A DNA stretch of 64,000 nt from Bacillota bacterium. Its GTDB lineage: Bacteria > Bacillota > Clostridia > Acetivibrionales > DTU013. The notes under the pieces were generated by a model that was not told the origin of the DNA, ran no database searches, and saw only the letters and a list, made by a program, of their open reading frames with translations. Location of the stretch: assembly GCA_023409735.1 (NCBI GenBank), contig JAEYRB010000010.1:62001-126000 (forward strand). The letters run 5' to 3'. A program made the translations under genes and the position numbers. Below, piece after piece: positions 27,158 through 34,901 of the stretch; the stretch's first letter is position 1, and every line of letters starts with the position of its first letter.

Positions 27158-28930
27158 ATGAAGTTTAAAAGAGCTATGGCAATGCTGCTGGTTGTTGTAA
27201 TGGTAGTATCTGTACTAGTCGGATGCGGTTCTAAGTCTGAACCCAGTGCAGTTAAGGATCCAACAACTGCTGAACAGACAAATAAAACCGATGACACAGC
27301 TTCCGCTGCAGATGGCGAAAAGAACTACGATGAACCGATGACCTTCGAGATCTATGATGTAGCTGCAAACTATCAGGGAATGCAAACCGGGTGGTTCCAG
27401 AAGGTTGTCAAGGACAGGTTCAATGTTGACCTCAATATCATCGCACCGCAGGTTGCAGGCGCTGCAATTTATCAGACCCGTGCTAGTGCGGGCAATCTGG
27501 GCGACATTGTACTTCTTGAAGCTACTGATTTCAAGGATTGTGTTAATAATGGCCTGATAAAGGATATCACTGCCGAGATTACAAACTGTAAAAACCTTAT
27601 GGACTATAAGACTCAGATTGATGTGTTGAATAAGGGATTGCCCGGAAACGATGCAGAAAAAACTTATGGTATACCTTGTGAGATGACTAATACATCACCG
27701 ACTTCATATTCACAGGATGTTATTTACTCAAGTCCGCTTCTTCGCTGGGACCTCTATAAAGAAGTAGGATTACCTGAAATAAAAGATCTTGATGGCCTTA
27801 TTGATGTTTTGGCTGCTATGATGAAGGCTCATCCAACCAATAAGGATGGAGACCCGGCTTATCCGTTATCTCTGTGGGCTGACTGGGATGGCGGCGATGG
27901 CATGATGGGAATTGCAAACGTTGTTCAGCTTACAACATGGTACGGCGAAAGGGTTAAGGGTGGCGCTATTCTTAAACCGGATGGAACATTTACTCAGGTA
28001 ACTGATAAGAATGCTTCCTACTACAAGATACTTCAATTCTTGAATAAAGCATATCTGAAGGGAATTGTTGATCCGGATTCAGGAACTCAGGATTGGAATT
28101 CTATATCAGCAAAAATATCAGCAGGTCAGATTTACCTTCTTTGGTACAGTTGGCAGGTAGGTTTCTGGAATACACAAGAAAGACTCAAAGAAGGAACAGG
28201 TTTTATTTTTACCCCGGTAATGGATCAGAAGTATTATGCGGATGCTGATACATATTTCGGAAGCGGACGTGTATTTGGTGTTGGATCCAAGGTGGATGAT
28301 GCGAAATATCAGAGAATCATGGATTTCCTTGATTGGTATGCTAGTCCTGAAAGCCTTACATTCCAGCACAGCGGTATAGAAGGCTTTAACTATACTATTG
28401 GAGCAGATGGCAAATATACTTTGCAAAATGATAATGCTTTGATGGATAATGTTCCTGTTCCTGCAGAATGGGGAGGAGCTGGTTATAAGGATGGCTTCAA
28501 TGCCATTAATCAGTGGATGGTCCATGCGATCAGCACAAATCCTAACACCGGTGAACCATATAACTCTCAGTACTGGAGCACTTATAAGGCAGCTACATTA
28601 ACCGATATGAAGAAGGAATGGCAGCAGAAATTTGGTGCTGAAGAACCTGCTGAATACATGAAGAAAAATAATGTTCTTCTTATCAGCCCTAACGTTAGTG
28701 TATCTCTTCCAAGTGATACAAATGATATAGCAGTTATACGTAATCAGTGTGGAGATTTGTTATGTGATTCTTCATGGAAAATGATATTTGCTAAGAACCA
28801 GGCTGAATTTGATAAAATGTGGGATGAAATGTCAACGAAGATGGACGGTCTTGGATTCCAGGATGTAGTTAAGTTTGATAAGGAAAAGTATCAGATTGAG
28901 CTGGATGCTAAGAATGCAGTAAGTAAATAG
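27158..28930 (+). CDS. LplA-type oligosaccharide-binding lipoprotein
   Basis: A 590-residue extracellular solute-binding protein of the large LplA/YtcQ class. The signal peptide ends in VLVGCG with lipid-acceptor Cys23, then a Ser/Thr/Asp-rich linker to about residue 60. It has typical cleft regions (GDIVLLEATDFKDC, PLLRWDLYKEVGLPE, DGGDGMMG, QIYLLWYSWQVGFW). Large binding proteins of this class take up oligosaccharides rather than monosaccharides. GAAAGGGAGG precedes the ATG. A large hairpin (28983-29030) and the second copy of the 61-bp repeat follow the gene. Confidence 0.92.
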   Translation: MKFKRAMAMLLVVVMVVSVLVGCGSKSEPSAVKDPTTAEQTNKTDDTASAADGEKNYDEPMTFEIYDVAANYQGMQTGWFQKVVKDRFNVDLNIIAPQVAGAAIYQTRASAGNLGDIVLLEATDFKDCVNNGLIKDITAEITNCKNLMDYKTQIDVLNKGLPGNDAEKTYGIPCEMTNTSPTSYSQDVIYSSPLLRWDLYKEVGLPEIKDLDGLIDVLAAMMKAHPTNKDGDPAYPLSLWADWDGGDGMMGIANVVQLTTWYGERVKGGAILKPDGTFTQVTDKNASYYKILQFLNKAYLKGIVDPDSGTQDWNSISAKISAGQIYLLWYSWQVGFWNTQERLKEGTGFIFTPVMDQKYYADADTYFGSGRVFGVGSKVDDAKYQRIMDFLDWYASPESLTFQHSGIEGFNYTIGADGKYTLQNDNALMDNVPVPAEWGGAGYKDGFNAINQWMVHAISTNPNTGEPYNSQYWSTYKAATLTDMKKEWQQKFGAEEPAEYMKKNNVLLISPNVSVSLPSDTNDIAVIRNQCGDLLCDSSWKMIFAKNQAEFDKMWDEMSTKMDGLGFQDVVKFDKEKYQIELDAKNAVSK

Positions 28931-28982
28931 TACTGTGTTACTGCAGTGTGAAAGTTTTATTTACTGATAAATAACTAACCAG

Positions 28983-29030
28983 AGAGGGGGACTTGTTCGG
29001 GAAGAGAAAGCTTCCTGACAGGTCCTCTTC
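28983..29030 (+). other. Long imperfect hairpin after binding-protein gene
   Basis: The outer arms AGAGG...ACTTGTT and ACAGGT CCTCT pair with a three-base bulge. The inner arms CGGGAAG and CTTCCTG pair around AGAAAG. No T tract follows, so it may stabilise the upstream mRNA rather than end it. Confidence 0.55.
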
Positions 29031-29034
29031 TATG

Positions 29035-29095
29035 TGGCGTTGTACCTACGGCCTACAGCAAAAAGTTGATGAGGGCTCGATGTCCCCGAGACTTT
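29035..29095. repeat. 61-bp interspersed repeat, copy B
   Basis: Matches copy A (10836-10896) at 55 of 61 positions without gaps. It again follows a hairpin downstream of a binding-protein gene. Its end overlaps the first copy of a 40-bp duplication. Confidence 0.75.
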
Positions 29096-29201
29096 TCTTT
29101 AGTGAAGGAAATATTTTATGGATATGACAATGATGGTGTGGCCGAAGGTATGAAAGCACTTGACTTTTCTTTAGTGGAGGAAATATTTTATGGATATGAC
29201 A
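29090..29201. repeat. Duplicated 40-bp translation-initiation region
   Basis: The segments 29090-29129 and 29162-29201 are identical except for one base. Each carries a ribosome-binding site, ATG and the codons for MDMT, 72 bases apart in the same frame. The first copy has GAAGG and opens an 11-codon reading frame (29118-29153) that stops before the second; the second has the better GGAGG and starts the xylosidase-like gene. Confidence 0.9.
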
Positions 29202-31145
29202 GCGTGCCTCCCTGATGGGAGCAGTTTTGTATTTTGGGAGACTGAGCAAAAATATGAACGTGAAATGCATGTAGCTTGCAATCATCCGGATGCTTCTGAT
29301 GAAAATGACGGAAGCAAGGAAAGCCCCTTTAAAACGATAAATGCTGCTGCGGCGATTGCGACAGCGGGAACACATGTCTGGATACATGAAGGTGAATATC
29401 GGGAATGTGTTCATCCCGCACAGGGCGGCGACGGACCTGAGCACATGATTTGTTATGAGGCCTTTGGTGATGGTGATGTGATAATCAAGGCATCTATAGA
29501 GGTTAAAAAATTTGACAGAAGTGTGGGTTGGAGGATCACTCCTTTTTTTGAAGATAGAAAAGACGAAGAAAGGATACATATATGGCAGATCAAGCTGAAC
29601 CCGGAAGAATTTAAGGGGTACAATCCTTTCTGTTTAATGAACATACTTCATGACAGATTGTATATTGAATATAATAAAACTGATATGACTACCTACTTAA
29701 ACCGAAGGGGAATGGTCTTTTGCGATGGTAAGCCCCTTAAGCAGGTTTCTTTGTATGAGCAAATGTCACAGCAGGAAGGTTCTTTTTGGGTAGAAGCAAA
29801 TGGTCAGACAGTGCATTTCCGTTTGGAGAAGGATGATGACCCATGCAATCACAGGATTGAGCTTACCAGCCGTGAACAATGCTTCGCTCCTGAAGATCCG
29901 TTCCTGTCATATATTAAGTTGAAAGGTTTGGTCTGTGCACATGCTGCTACGGGTGCTCCTGTTCCGCAGAGAGGTTCGATCTCCTGCTACCGTGGACATC
30001 ATTGGATTATAGAGGATTGTGAGATTGATTGGTCAAATGCTGTTGGTATCGATATCGGCAACGAGTGCTGGCATCATGAGTTTTCTCCTGAGCAGATGAT
30101 CGGATATAGTATAATTCGCGGCTGCAGGATCAAGGATGCAGGTGTTTGTGGTATCGCAGCGCTTTTTGCGGAGCATTATCTGGTTGAGGATAATATTATT
30201 GAGGGTACCGGTTGGCAGAAAATGGAGCTATCATGGGAAGCAGGTGCAATGAAAGCTCATAATAGTGTGGACTGCCTTATTCGCAGGAACATTTTCACTA
30301 GGACCTACCGTGCAGACCATTTATGGCTGGACTGCAACAATGAGAACAACAGAATTACCCAGAACCTGTTTCTTGATGGGATAGAGCAGCGAGAAGCTAT
30401 ATTTATTGAGTGTACCAGGGACGGCGTCAATTTGATCGATAATAATATTTTCTGGAATATTGAGGGCCGTTTTGATGCAGATAAAATAAAGCAGGAGAGT
30501 GGCTCGTCAGGGTGGTATAAGCTGGTTGAGGAAGACACTGTTAATGGTTATGCAATCTATGGAGAAGGAACAGACCATCTTTATATAGCCAATAATTTAA
30601 TTTGCAATTGCAGAGGCTCTGGGTATTACGCAAAACCGGTTGCCTTCCGTATGCATGGCATGCTTAGAGGCGGGACTTCAAGAGATGCGCGCCTGTTTAA
30701 CAATATTTTTTATCAGTGCAGTGAAGCTGCAGTTACAATGCCAACAGAGAAAAATGAAGCAGAGGGAAATCTTTATGTTAAACAGACAGGCGGCTATTTG
30801 CGGGTGATGTATCCGGCCCCGGAGGCTTGTCTTGATCTGCCCGCATGGAAAGAATTTTATGGCTTTGATATGACTGGGCAAGAAGGCTGGTTTGAGATCG
30901 AGATAGATACAAAGAATTATACCATGCAGTTGAAGAGAACAGAAAAAGCATTACCGGGTATATGGAAGCAAGATAAAAAGCGTAGTTTTGTATATGATCC
31001 TGAATATATTCTCAAGGTTTGCAGTGCTTCTCTGGTGTCATCGGACTTTTATGGAGAAACAGTAAAGGAGAAACGAATTCCAGGCCCGATTACTGAGTTA
31101 AATTCCGACAAAATTTACAAAATTGACCCGAGAAAAAGGAAATAA
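29190..31145 (+). CDS. GH120-like beta-xylosidase (right-handed beta-helix protein)
   Basis: A 651-residue cytoplasmic protein without signal peptide. The family-like start is MHVACNHPDASDENDGSKES, then PFKTINAAA and HEGEYRECVHP, preceded here by 25 extra residues. Many NNI/NNLI turns and the spacing of Asn ladders indicate a right-handed parallel beta-helix. Compared from memory with the GH120 xylosidase XylC of Thermoanaerobacterium, the nucleophile would be Asp381 in LWLDCNN and the acid/base Glu407 in IFIECT, and CAHAATGAP corresponds to its conserved CAHAAT-type loop. The neighbours GH51, oligosaccharide importer and esterase fit a xylo-oligosaccharide role. If not GH120, it is an uncharacterised beta-helix hydrolase. 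The start at 29190 has GTGGAGG. Confidence 0.75.
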   Translation: MDMTACLPDGSSFVFWETEQKYEREMHVACNHPDASDENDGSKESPFKTINAAAAIATAGTHVWIHEGEYRECVHPAQGGDGPEHMICYEAFGDGDVIIKASIEVKKFDRSVGWRITPFFEDRKDEERIHIWQIKLNPEEFKGYNPFCLMNILHDRLYIEYNKTDMTTYLNRRGMVFCDGKPLKQVSLYEQMSQQEGSFWVEANGQTVHFRLEKDDDPCNHRIELTSREQCFAPEDPFLSYIKLKGLVCAHAATGAPVPQRGSISCYRGHHWIIEDCEIDWSNAVGIDIGNECWHHEFSPEQMIGYSIIRGCRIKDAGVCGIAALFAEHYLVEDNIIEGTGWQKMELSWEAGAMKAHNSVDCLIRRNIFTRTYRADHLWLDCNNENNRITQNLFLDGIEQREAIFIECTRDGVNLIDNNIFWNIEGRFDADKIKQESGSSGWYKLVEEDTVNGYAIYGEGTDHLYIANNLICNCRGSGYYAKPVAFRMHGMLRGGTSRDARLFNNIFYQCSEAAVTMPTEKNEAEGNLYVKQTGGYLRVMYPAPEACLDLPAWKEFYGFDMTGQEGWFEIEIDTKNYTMQLKRTEKALPGIWKQDKKRSFVYDPEYILKVCSASLVSSDFYGETVKEKRIPGPITELNSDKIYKIDPRKRK

Positions 31146-31159
31146 GTAAGACTTATAGA

Positions 31160-31205
31160 ACTTATACAATATATAGAAGATTATATATTGTATAAGTATT
31201 TTATA
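31160..31205 (+). terminator. Rho-independent terminator or stable hairpin
   Basis: A perfect 16-bp stem (ACTTATACAATATATA and its complement) with a six-base loop is followed by ATTTTAT, 15 bases after the xylosidase stop. Confidence 0.75.
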
Positions 31206-31295
31206 GCTAATATTTTGTAATAAGCCATTCTTACACATAAATTCAAAGTGTCGTACAGTCATGTTCTTGATTGTTCAGGTTTACATATATATGTT

Positions 31296-31381
31296 TTGGA
31301 TACTGTAGACCAGGAGTAAGTTAGTGAGTGATACATTATTGGATACTGTAGATCAGGGTTAAGTTAACGAGTGATGCATTA
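31296..31381. repeat. 43-bp imperfect tandem repeat upstream of esterase
   Basis: Two adjacent 43-base units (31296-31338, 31339-31381) share TTGGATACTGTAGA, AAGTTA and GAGTGAT with about six differences. The ribosome-binding site of the esterase gene follows directly. It may be a leader regulatory duplication or neutral. Confidence 0.85.
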
Positions 31382-31402
31382 TTAGAAATAGGGGGGTATC
31401 AT

Positions 31403-32920
31403 ATGATAAGAACAGCAATGACGGAAAATGGAATGGTAAAGGGGATTGAAGCTGCTGATCCAAGGATCACAGCGTTTAAAGGAATACCCTTTGCGGCACC
31501 GCCTGTTGGAGAAAACAGATGGCGTGCTCCGCAGCCATGCAAAAATTGGGAGGGTGTTCTGGAGGCTTACCGATTTGCTCCAATCTCAATGCAGGATACA
31601 CCTGGAATCGGTGATGACATATATATTCGGGAATGGCATGTTGATCCTGACATTGCAATGAGTGAAGACTGTCTGTACCTTAACATATGGACAAGCGCGA
31701 AGCACACAGATGAAAAGCAGCCTGTTCTTGTATGGTTTTTCGGAGGCGGACTGCAGTGGGGCTATCCAGCGGAAATGGAGTTTGATGGAGAACGAATTGC
31801 AAGGAGAGGGGTTATTGTTGTTTCCGTAAATTATAGGATTAACTCATTTGGCTTTATGACTCATCCTGAGATAACAGCAGAGCAGCCCGATGCTCCGGCG
31901 AATTTTGGAAATCTTGATCAACAAGCCGGTCTTAAGTGGGTAATAAGGAATATAAGTGCTTTCGGCGGTGATCCGAAGAATATCACTATTGCCGGTCAAT
32001 CTGCCGGGGGCGGAAGCGTTATGACTCAGATGACCTGTCCGGATAATTTTGGACTATTTCAAAAGGCTATAGTACAAAGTGCAATGATTCGCAGCCCTTA
32101 TAAGGAGCCAAATTTTTTGGTACCGCGAACGCTGGCAGAGTCAGAGAAAATTGGAGTGAAGTTTTTTGACTTCCTTGGAGTCAAGAGCTTAAAGGAGGCT
32201 CGACAACTTGAAGCCTTATATGTAAGGGATATGTATTCCAAATTTATGAAGAGCAACGGCTGGGTTGGAACTGTAATTGACGGTAAGTTCTGTATTGGGG
32301 ACCCTATTCTGCTCTATATGCAGAATAAGCATGCTATGGTTCCGGTAATGTCCGGAAACACGTCAGATGAATTCCTGAATTCGATCAAAGCAGGCTCAGA
32401 GGAGGAGTTTGAGGAGAAAGTAAAAGAGATATTCGGCGAGCATGCTGAGGAATTCCTTAAGCTTCCTGAAGCACGGAAGAGGGATGGAAATAATTATGCA
32501 GCGGTAAGCGGCATTGAATGTACTGTCAAGAGCTTGTTCCTTTTGAATGAAGAATATAAAAATAATTGCAGTGGCTATTATTACTGCTTTGATGCAGAAA
32601 TTCCGGGCTGGGACAACCCGGGCAATTTCCATTCCGTGGATCTGTGGTTCTTCTTTGAAACCCTGGCAAAATGCTGGAGGCCCTTTAAAGGAAAACATTA
32701 TGACCTTGCACGTCAAATGTGCAACTACTGGTGTAATTTCATAAAGAACGGCGATCCAAACGGAAAAGATGCTGATGGAACAGACTTGCCTCGCTGGGAT
32801 CCTTATACTAAGGAGAGTCCATGCAATATGGTATTTAATATGGAAGGAGCACAGCCCACAAACAATGGAGAAACGGAATTTAAGAAATTCCTCATCGACA
32901 GGATTAAAGAGGAGAAATAA
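31403..32920 (+). CDS. Type B carboxylesterase
   Basis: A 505-residue alpha/beta-hydrolase of the carboxylesterase/cholinesterase family. Family landmarks: FKGIPFAAPPVGENRW, SEDCLYLNIW, oxyanion-hole WFFGGGLQWG, nucleophile elbow GQSAGGGS with Ser200, and a likely catalytic His in NFHSVDLWFFFE. There is no signal peptide, so it is cytoplasmic. Beside GH51 and GH120 genes it may remove acetyl or aromatic ester groups from imported xylan fragments (inference). AATAGGGGGG precedes the ATG. A bidirectional terminator separates it from the converging minus-strand permease operon. Confidence 0.9.
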   Translation: MIRTAMTENGMVKGIEAADPRITAFKGIPFAAPPVGENRWRAPQPCKNWEGVLEAYRFAPISMQDTPGIGDDIYIREWHVDPDIAMSEDCLYLNIWTSAKHTDEKQPVLVWFFGGGLQWGYPAEMEFDGERIARRGVIVVSVNYRINSFGFMTHPEITAEQPDAPANFGNLDQQAGLKWVIRNISAFGGDPKNITIAGQSAGGGSVMTQMTCPDNFGLFQKAIVQSAMIRSPYKEPNFLVPRTLAESEKIGVKFFDFLGVKSLKEARQLEALYVRDMYSKFMKSNGWVGTVIDGKFCIGDPILLYMQNKHAMVPVMSGNTSDEFLNSIKAGSEEEFEEKVKEIFGEHAEEFLKLPEARKRDGNNYAAVSGIECTVKSLFLLNEEYKNNCSGYYYCFDAEIPGWDNPGNFHSVDLWFFFETLAKCWRPFKGKHYDLARQMCNYWCNFIKNGDPNGKDADGTDLPRWDPYTKESPCNMVFNMEGAQPTNNGETEFKKFLIDRIKEEK

Positions 32921-32991
32921 ATAGTCTGAACAATACTGTATCTTAATTTGTTTGAAAGTGTGAAGCATTATTGTTGACTTCTTCCTATAAA

Positions 32992-33048
32992 AAAATTACC
33001 GGGGCATGTAAGCCTGAATCAAGCTTACATGCCCGGTAAAGCGCTTTT
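32992..33048. terminator. Bidirectional terminator between convergent operons
   Basis: TTACCGGGGCATGTAAGC (32996-33013) pairs with GCTTACATGCCCGGTAA (33023-33039) with one bulged G. A7 on the left gives T7 on the minus strand; CTTTTATT follows on the plus strand. Confidence 0.9.
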
Positions 33049-33067
33049 ATTGTAATTCTCCAGTGCT

Positions 33068-33898
33068 CTATTTAATACCAGTCATTTTAATACCTTCTAC
33101 GAGGTTTTTCTGTAATACAAAGAATATTATTATAATTGGAATTACAGTTAGGACACCTGATGCCATAATCGCATTCCAAGGAGTATCATTTCGGCCTATG
33201 AAGTTTGCTAGTGCTACTTGAAGTACCCACATTTTTTTATTCTGTGTAACAATCAAAGGCCATAGATAATTATTCCAGTTTGCAATAAAGAATGCAACCC
33301 CTAAGGTAATGCTTATTGATTTTGACAGAGGCAGGAATACTCTAACAAATACTCCGAAAGCGGAACAGCCGTCTATGGTAGCAGCCTCCTGTAAATCATT
33401 AGGCATTGTCTTGAAGAATTGTCTAAATAGGAAAATGCCATATGCATGGGGAATGGCCGGGATGATTATTCCTTTGAAGGAATTGAGCCAATCAAACTGC
33501 TTCATTAAAATGAACAGAGGTATCATTATAACGGAAAACGGTATCATAAGTGTACTCAAGATCCATAAAAAGATTGCATCTCGTCCTGCAAATTTTAATC
33601 TTGCAAGAGCATACCCTGACATTGCATGGAAAACCAATGCGACCAGTGTAACAACGGTAGAAATAAATAATGAATTAAGAAAATATCTACCGAAGTTTTC
33701 ATCCAATGCAGTCTTGTATCCATCCAATGTAACAATGTTTGGTATTATTCTCATGTCAAACACATTTGCTTTGGGCTTTACTGAGGATATAAACATCATG
33801 TAAATAGGGAAAAGCATCATGATTCCAATAAGGACTGCAATACCTATTTTTATATAGTATAATTCTGCTTTTTTTCGTACTTCAATTGTTTTATTCAT
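33068..33898 (-). CDS. CUT1 carbohydrate ABC transporter permease, MalG/LacG-like
   Basis: A 276-residue permease with six membrane segments. The EAA loop is LQEAATIDGCSAFGVFVRVF followed by LPLSK, and the C-terminus is NLVEGIKMTGIK. The ATG at 33898 is preferred because AAAGGGG lies seven bases upstream; another ATG six bases earlier is possible. It overlaps the 3' end of the upstream permease gene, so the two are translationally coupled. With that gene and the binding protein at 34902 it forms an importer of the MalEFG class. The ATPase is not encoded nearby. Confidence 0.92.
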   Translation of the reverse strand: MNKTIEVRKKAELYYIKIGIAVLIGIMMLFPIYMMFISSVKPKANVFDMRIIPNIVTLDGYKTALDENFGRYFLNSLFISTVVTLVALVFHAMSGYALARLKFAGRDAIFLWILSTLMIPFSVIMIPLFILMKQFDWLNSFKGIIIPAIPHAYGIFLFRQFFKTMPNDLQEAATIDGCSAFGVFVRVFLPLSKSISITLGVAFFIANWNNYLWPLIVTQNKKMWVLQVALANFIGRNDTPWNAIMASGVLTVIPIIIIFFVLQKNLVEGIKMTGIK

Positions 33899-34814
33899 CT
33901 GCATTCCCCTTTGTTAATCTTAACTGTAATAAACTAAGAACAAATATGATAAGAAACAATACAAATGCCAAAGCGGATGAATACCCTACCTTTAAGTAAT
34001 CAAAAGCATTTTGATAAATATAATATACAGATACGGTTGTCGAATCAGCAGGTCCGCCGTTTGTCAGGATTTTGATCTGGTCAAATACCTGGAAGGATGC
34101 AATTGTTGTAACTATCAAAACAAAGGTACTGACTTCTTTTATTAATGGCAAGGTGATTCTTTTAAATATCTGGAGGGAGTTCGCACCATCAAGGTGAGCA
34201 GCCTCATAATAGCTGACAGGTATATCCTTAAGGGCAGCCAAAAAGATAATTGTATAATAGCCTATAAGCATCCATGCGGAAATAATTGCTATACAAAAAA
34301 GCGATTGCTGAGTACTGCCTAAGAAATCCTGAGCGGGTATTCCAAATATCTGTAAAAAACTATTTATATAGCCCCTTTGAGGGTCCATCATAAATCTCCA
34401 TATAAGTGATGCTACAACAGTAGATATGGCATATGGGATAAAGTACACTGTTCTGAAAAATTCTTGTGCCTTACCTGGGATAGAATTTACAAATACAGCC
34501 AGTAACAATGATATACAAAATACTATTGGTACAAACATCAGTGTATAAAGAATTGTAGTCCAGACAGAATGCCACCATTGCTTGTCTGTGAGTAAAGTCT
34601 TGTAATTCTCTATTCCGGCAAAAGTCATGGGTTCAAGCACATTCCAATTATGGAAGCTCACATAAAGTGCAATCAGAACAGGGAGAAAAATGAATACTGC
34701 AAGACCAATAACATCTGGTGCAAGCATGCAATATGCAAATAAATTCTCTTTTATTTTTCTTTTTCTTCTATTCGTATTGGATACTACCATTGTAGAATTT
34801 GGCTGATTGTTCAT
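33891..34814 (-). CDS. CUT1 carbohydrate ABC transporter permease, MalF/UgpA-like
   Basis: A 307-residue permease with a cytoplasmic N-terminus rich in Arg and Lys, six membrane segments and the EAA loop PVSYYEAAHLDGANSLQIFK followed by RITLP. AGAGGGGATC precedes the ATG. It lies 87 bases after the binding-protein gene on the minus strand and overlaps the following permease start, so all three genes are probably one operon. Confidence 0.92.
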   Translation of the reverse strand: MNNQPNSTMVVSNTNRRKRKIKENLFAYCMLAPDVIGLAVFIFLPVLIALYVSFHNWNVLEPMTFAGIENYKTLLTDKQWWHSVWTTILYTLMFVPIVFCISLLLAVFVNSIPGKAQEFFRTVYFIPYAISTVVASLIWRFMMDPQRGYINSFLQIFGIPAQDFLGSTQQSLFCIAIISAWMLIGYYTIIFLAALKDIPVSYYEAAHLDGANSLQIFKRITLPLIKEVSTFVLIVTTIASFQVFDQIKILTNGGPADSTTVSVYYIYQNAFDYLKVGYSSALAFVLFLIIFVLSLLQLRLTKGNADE

Positions 34815-34901
34815 TGTGATCCCCTCTAAATACTTCTAAATACTGCCCCGGCGGTTGATTTGAACCTGCCGGGGCGGCATTAAAAAATATATTTTATTTT
34901 A

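Noticed and set aside
29046..29579. A 177-codon minus-strand frame over the start of the xylosidase-like gene
   Set aside because: Shadow frame; includes translated copies of the 40-bp duplication (KIFPSLKKS-type repeats) and has no start signal.
32396..32968. A 190-codon minus-strand frame inside the esterase gene
   Set aside because: Antisense to a well-supported carboxylesterase and without family features or start signals.
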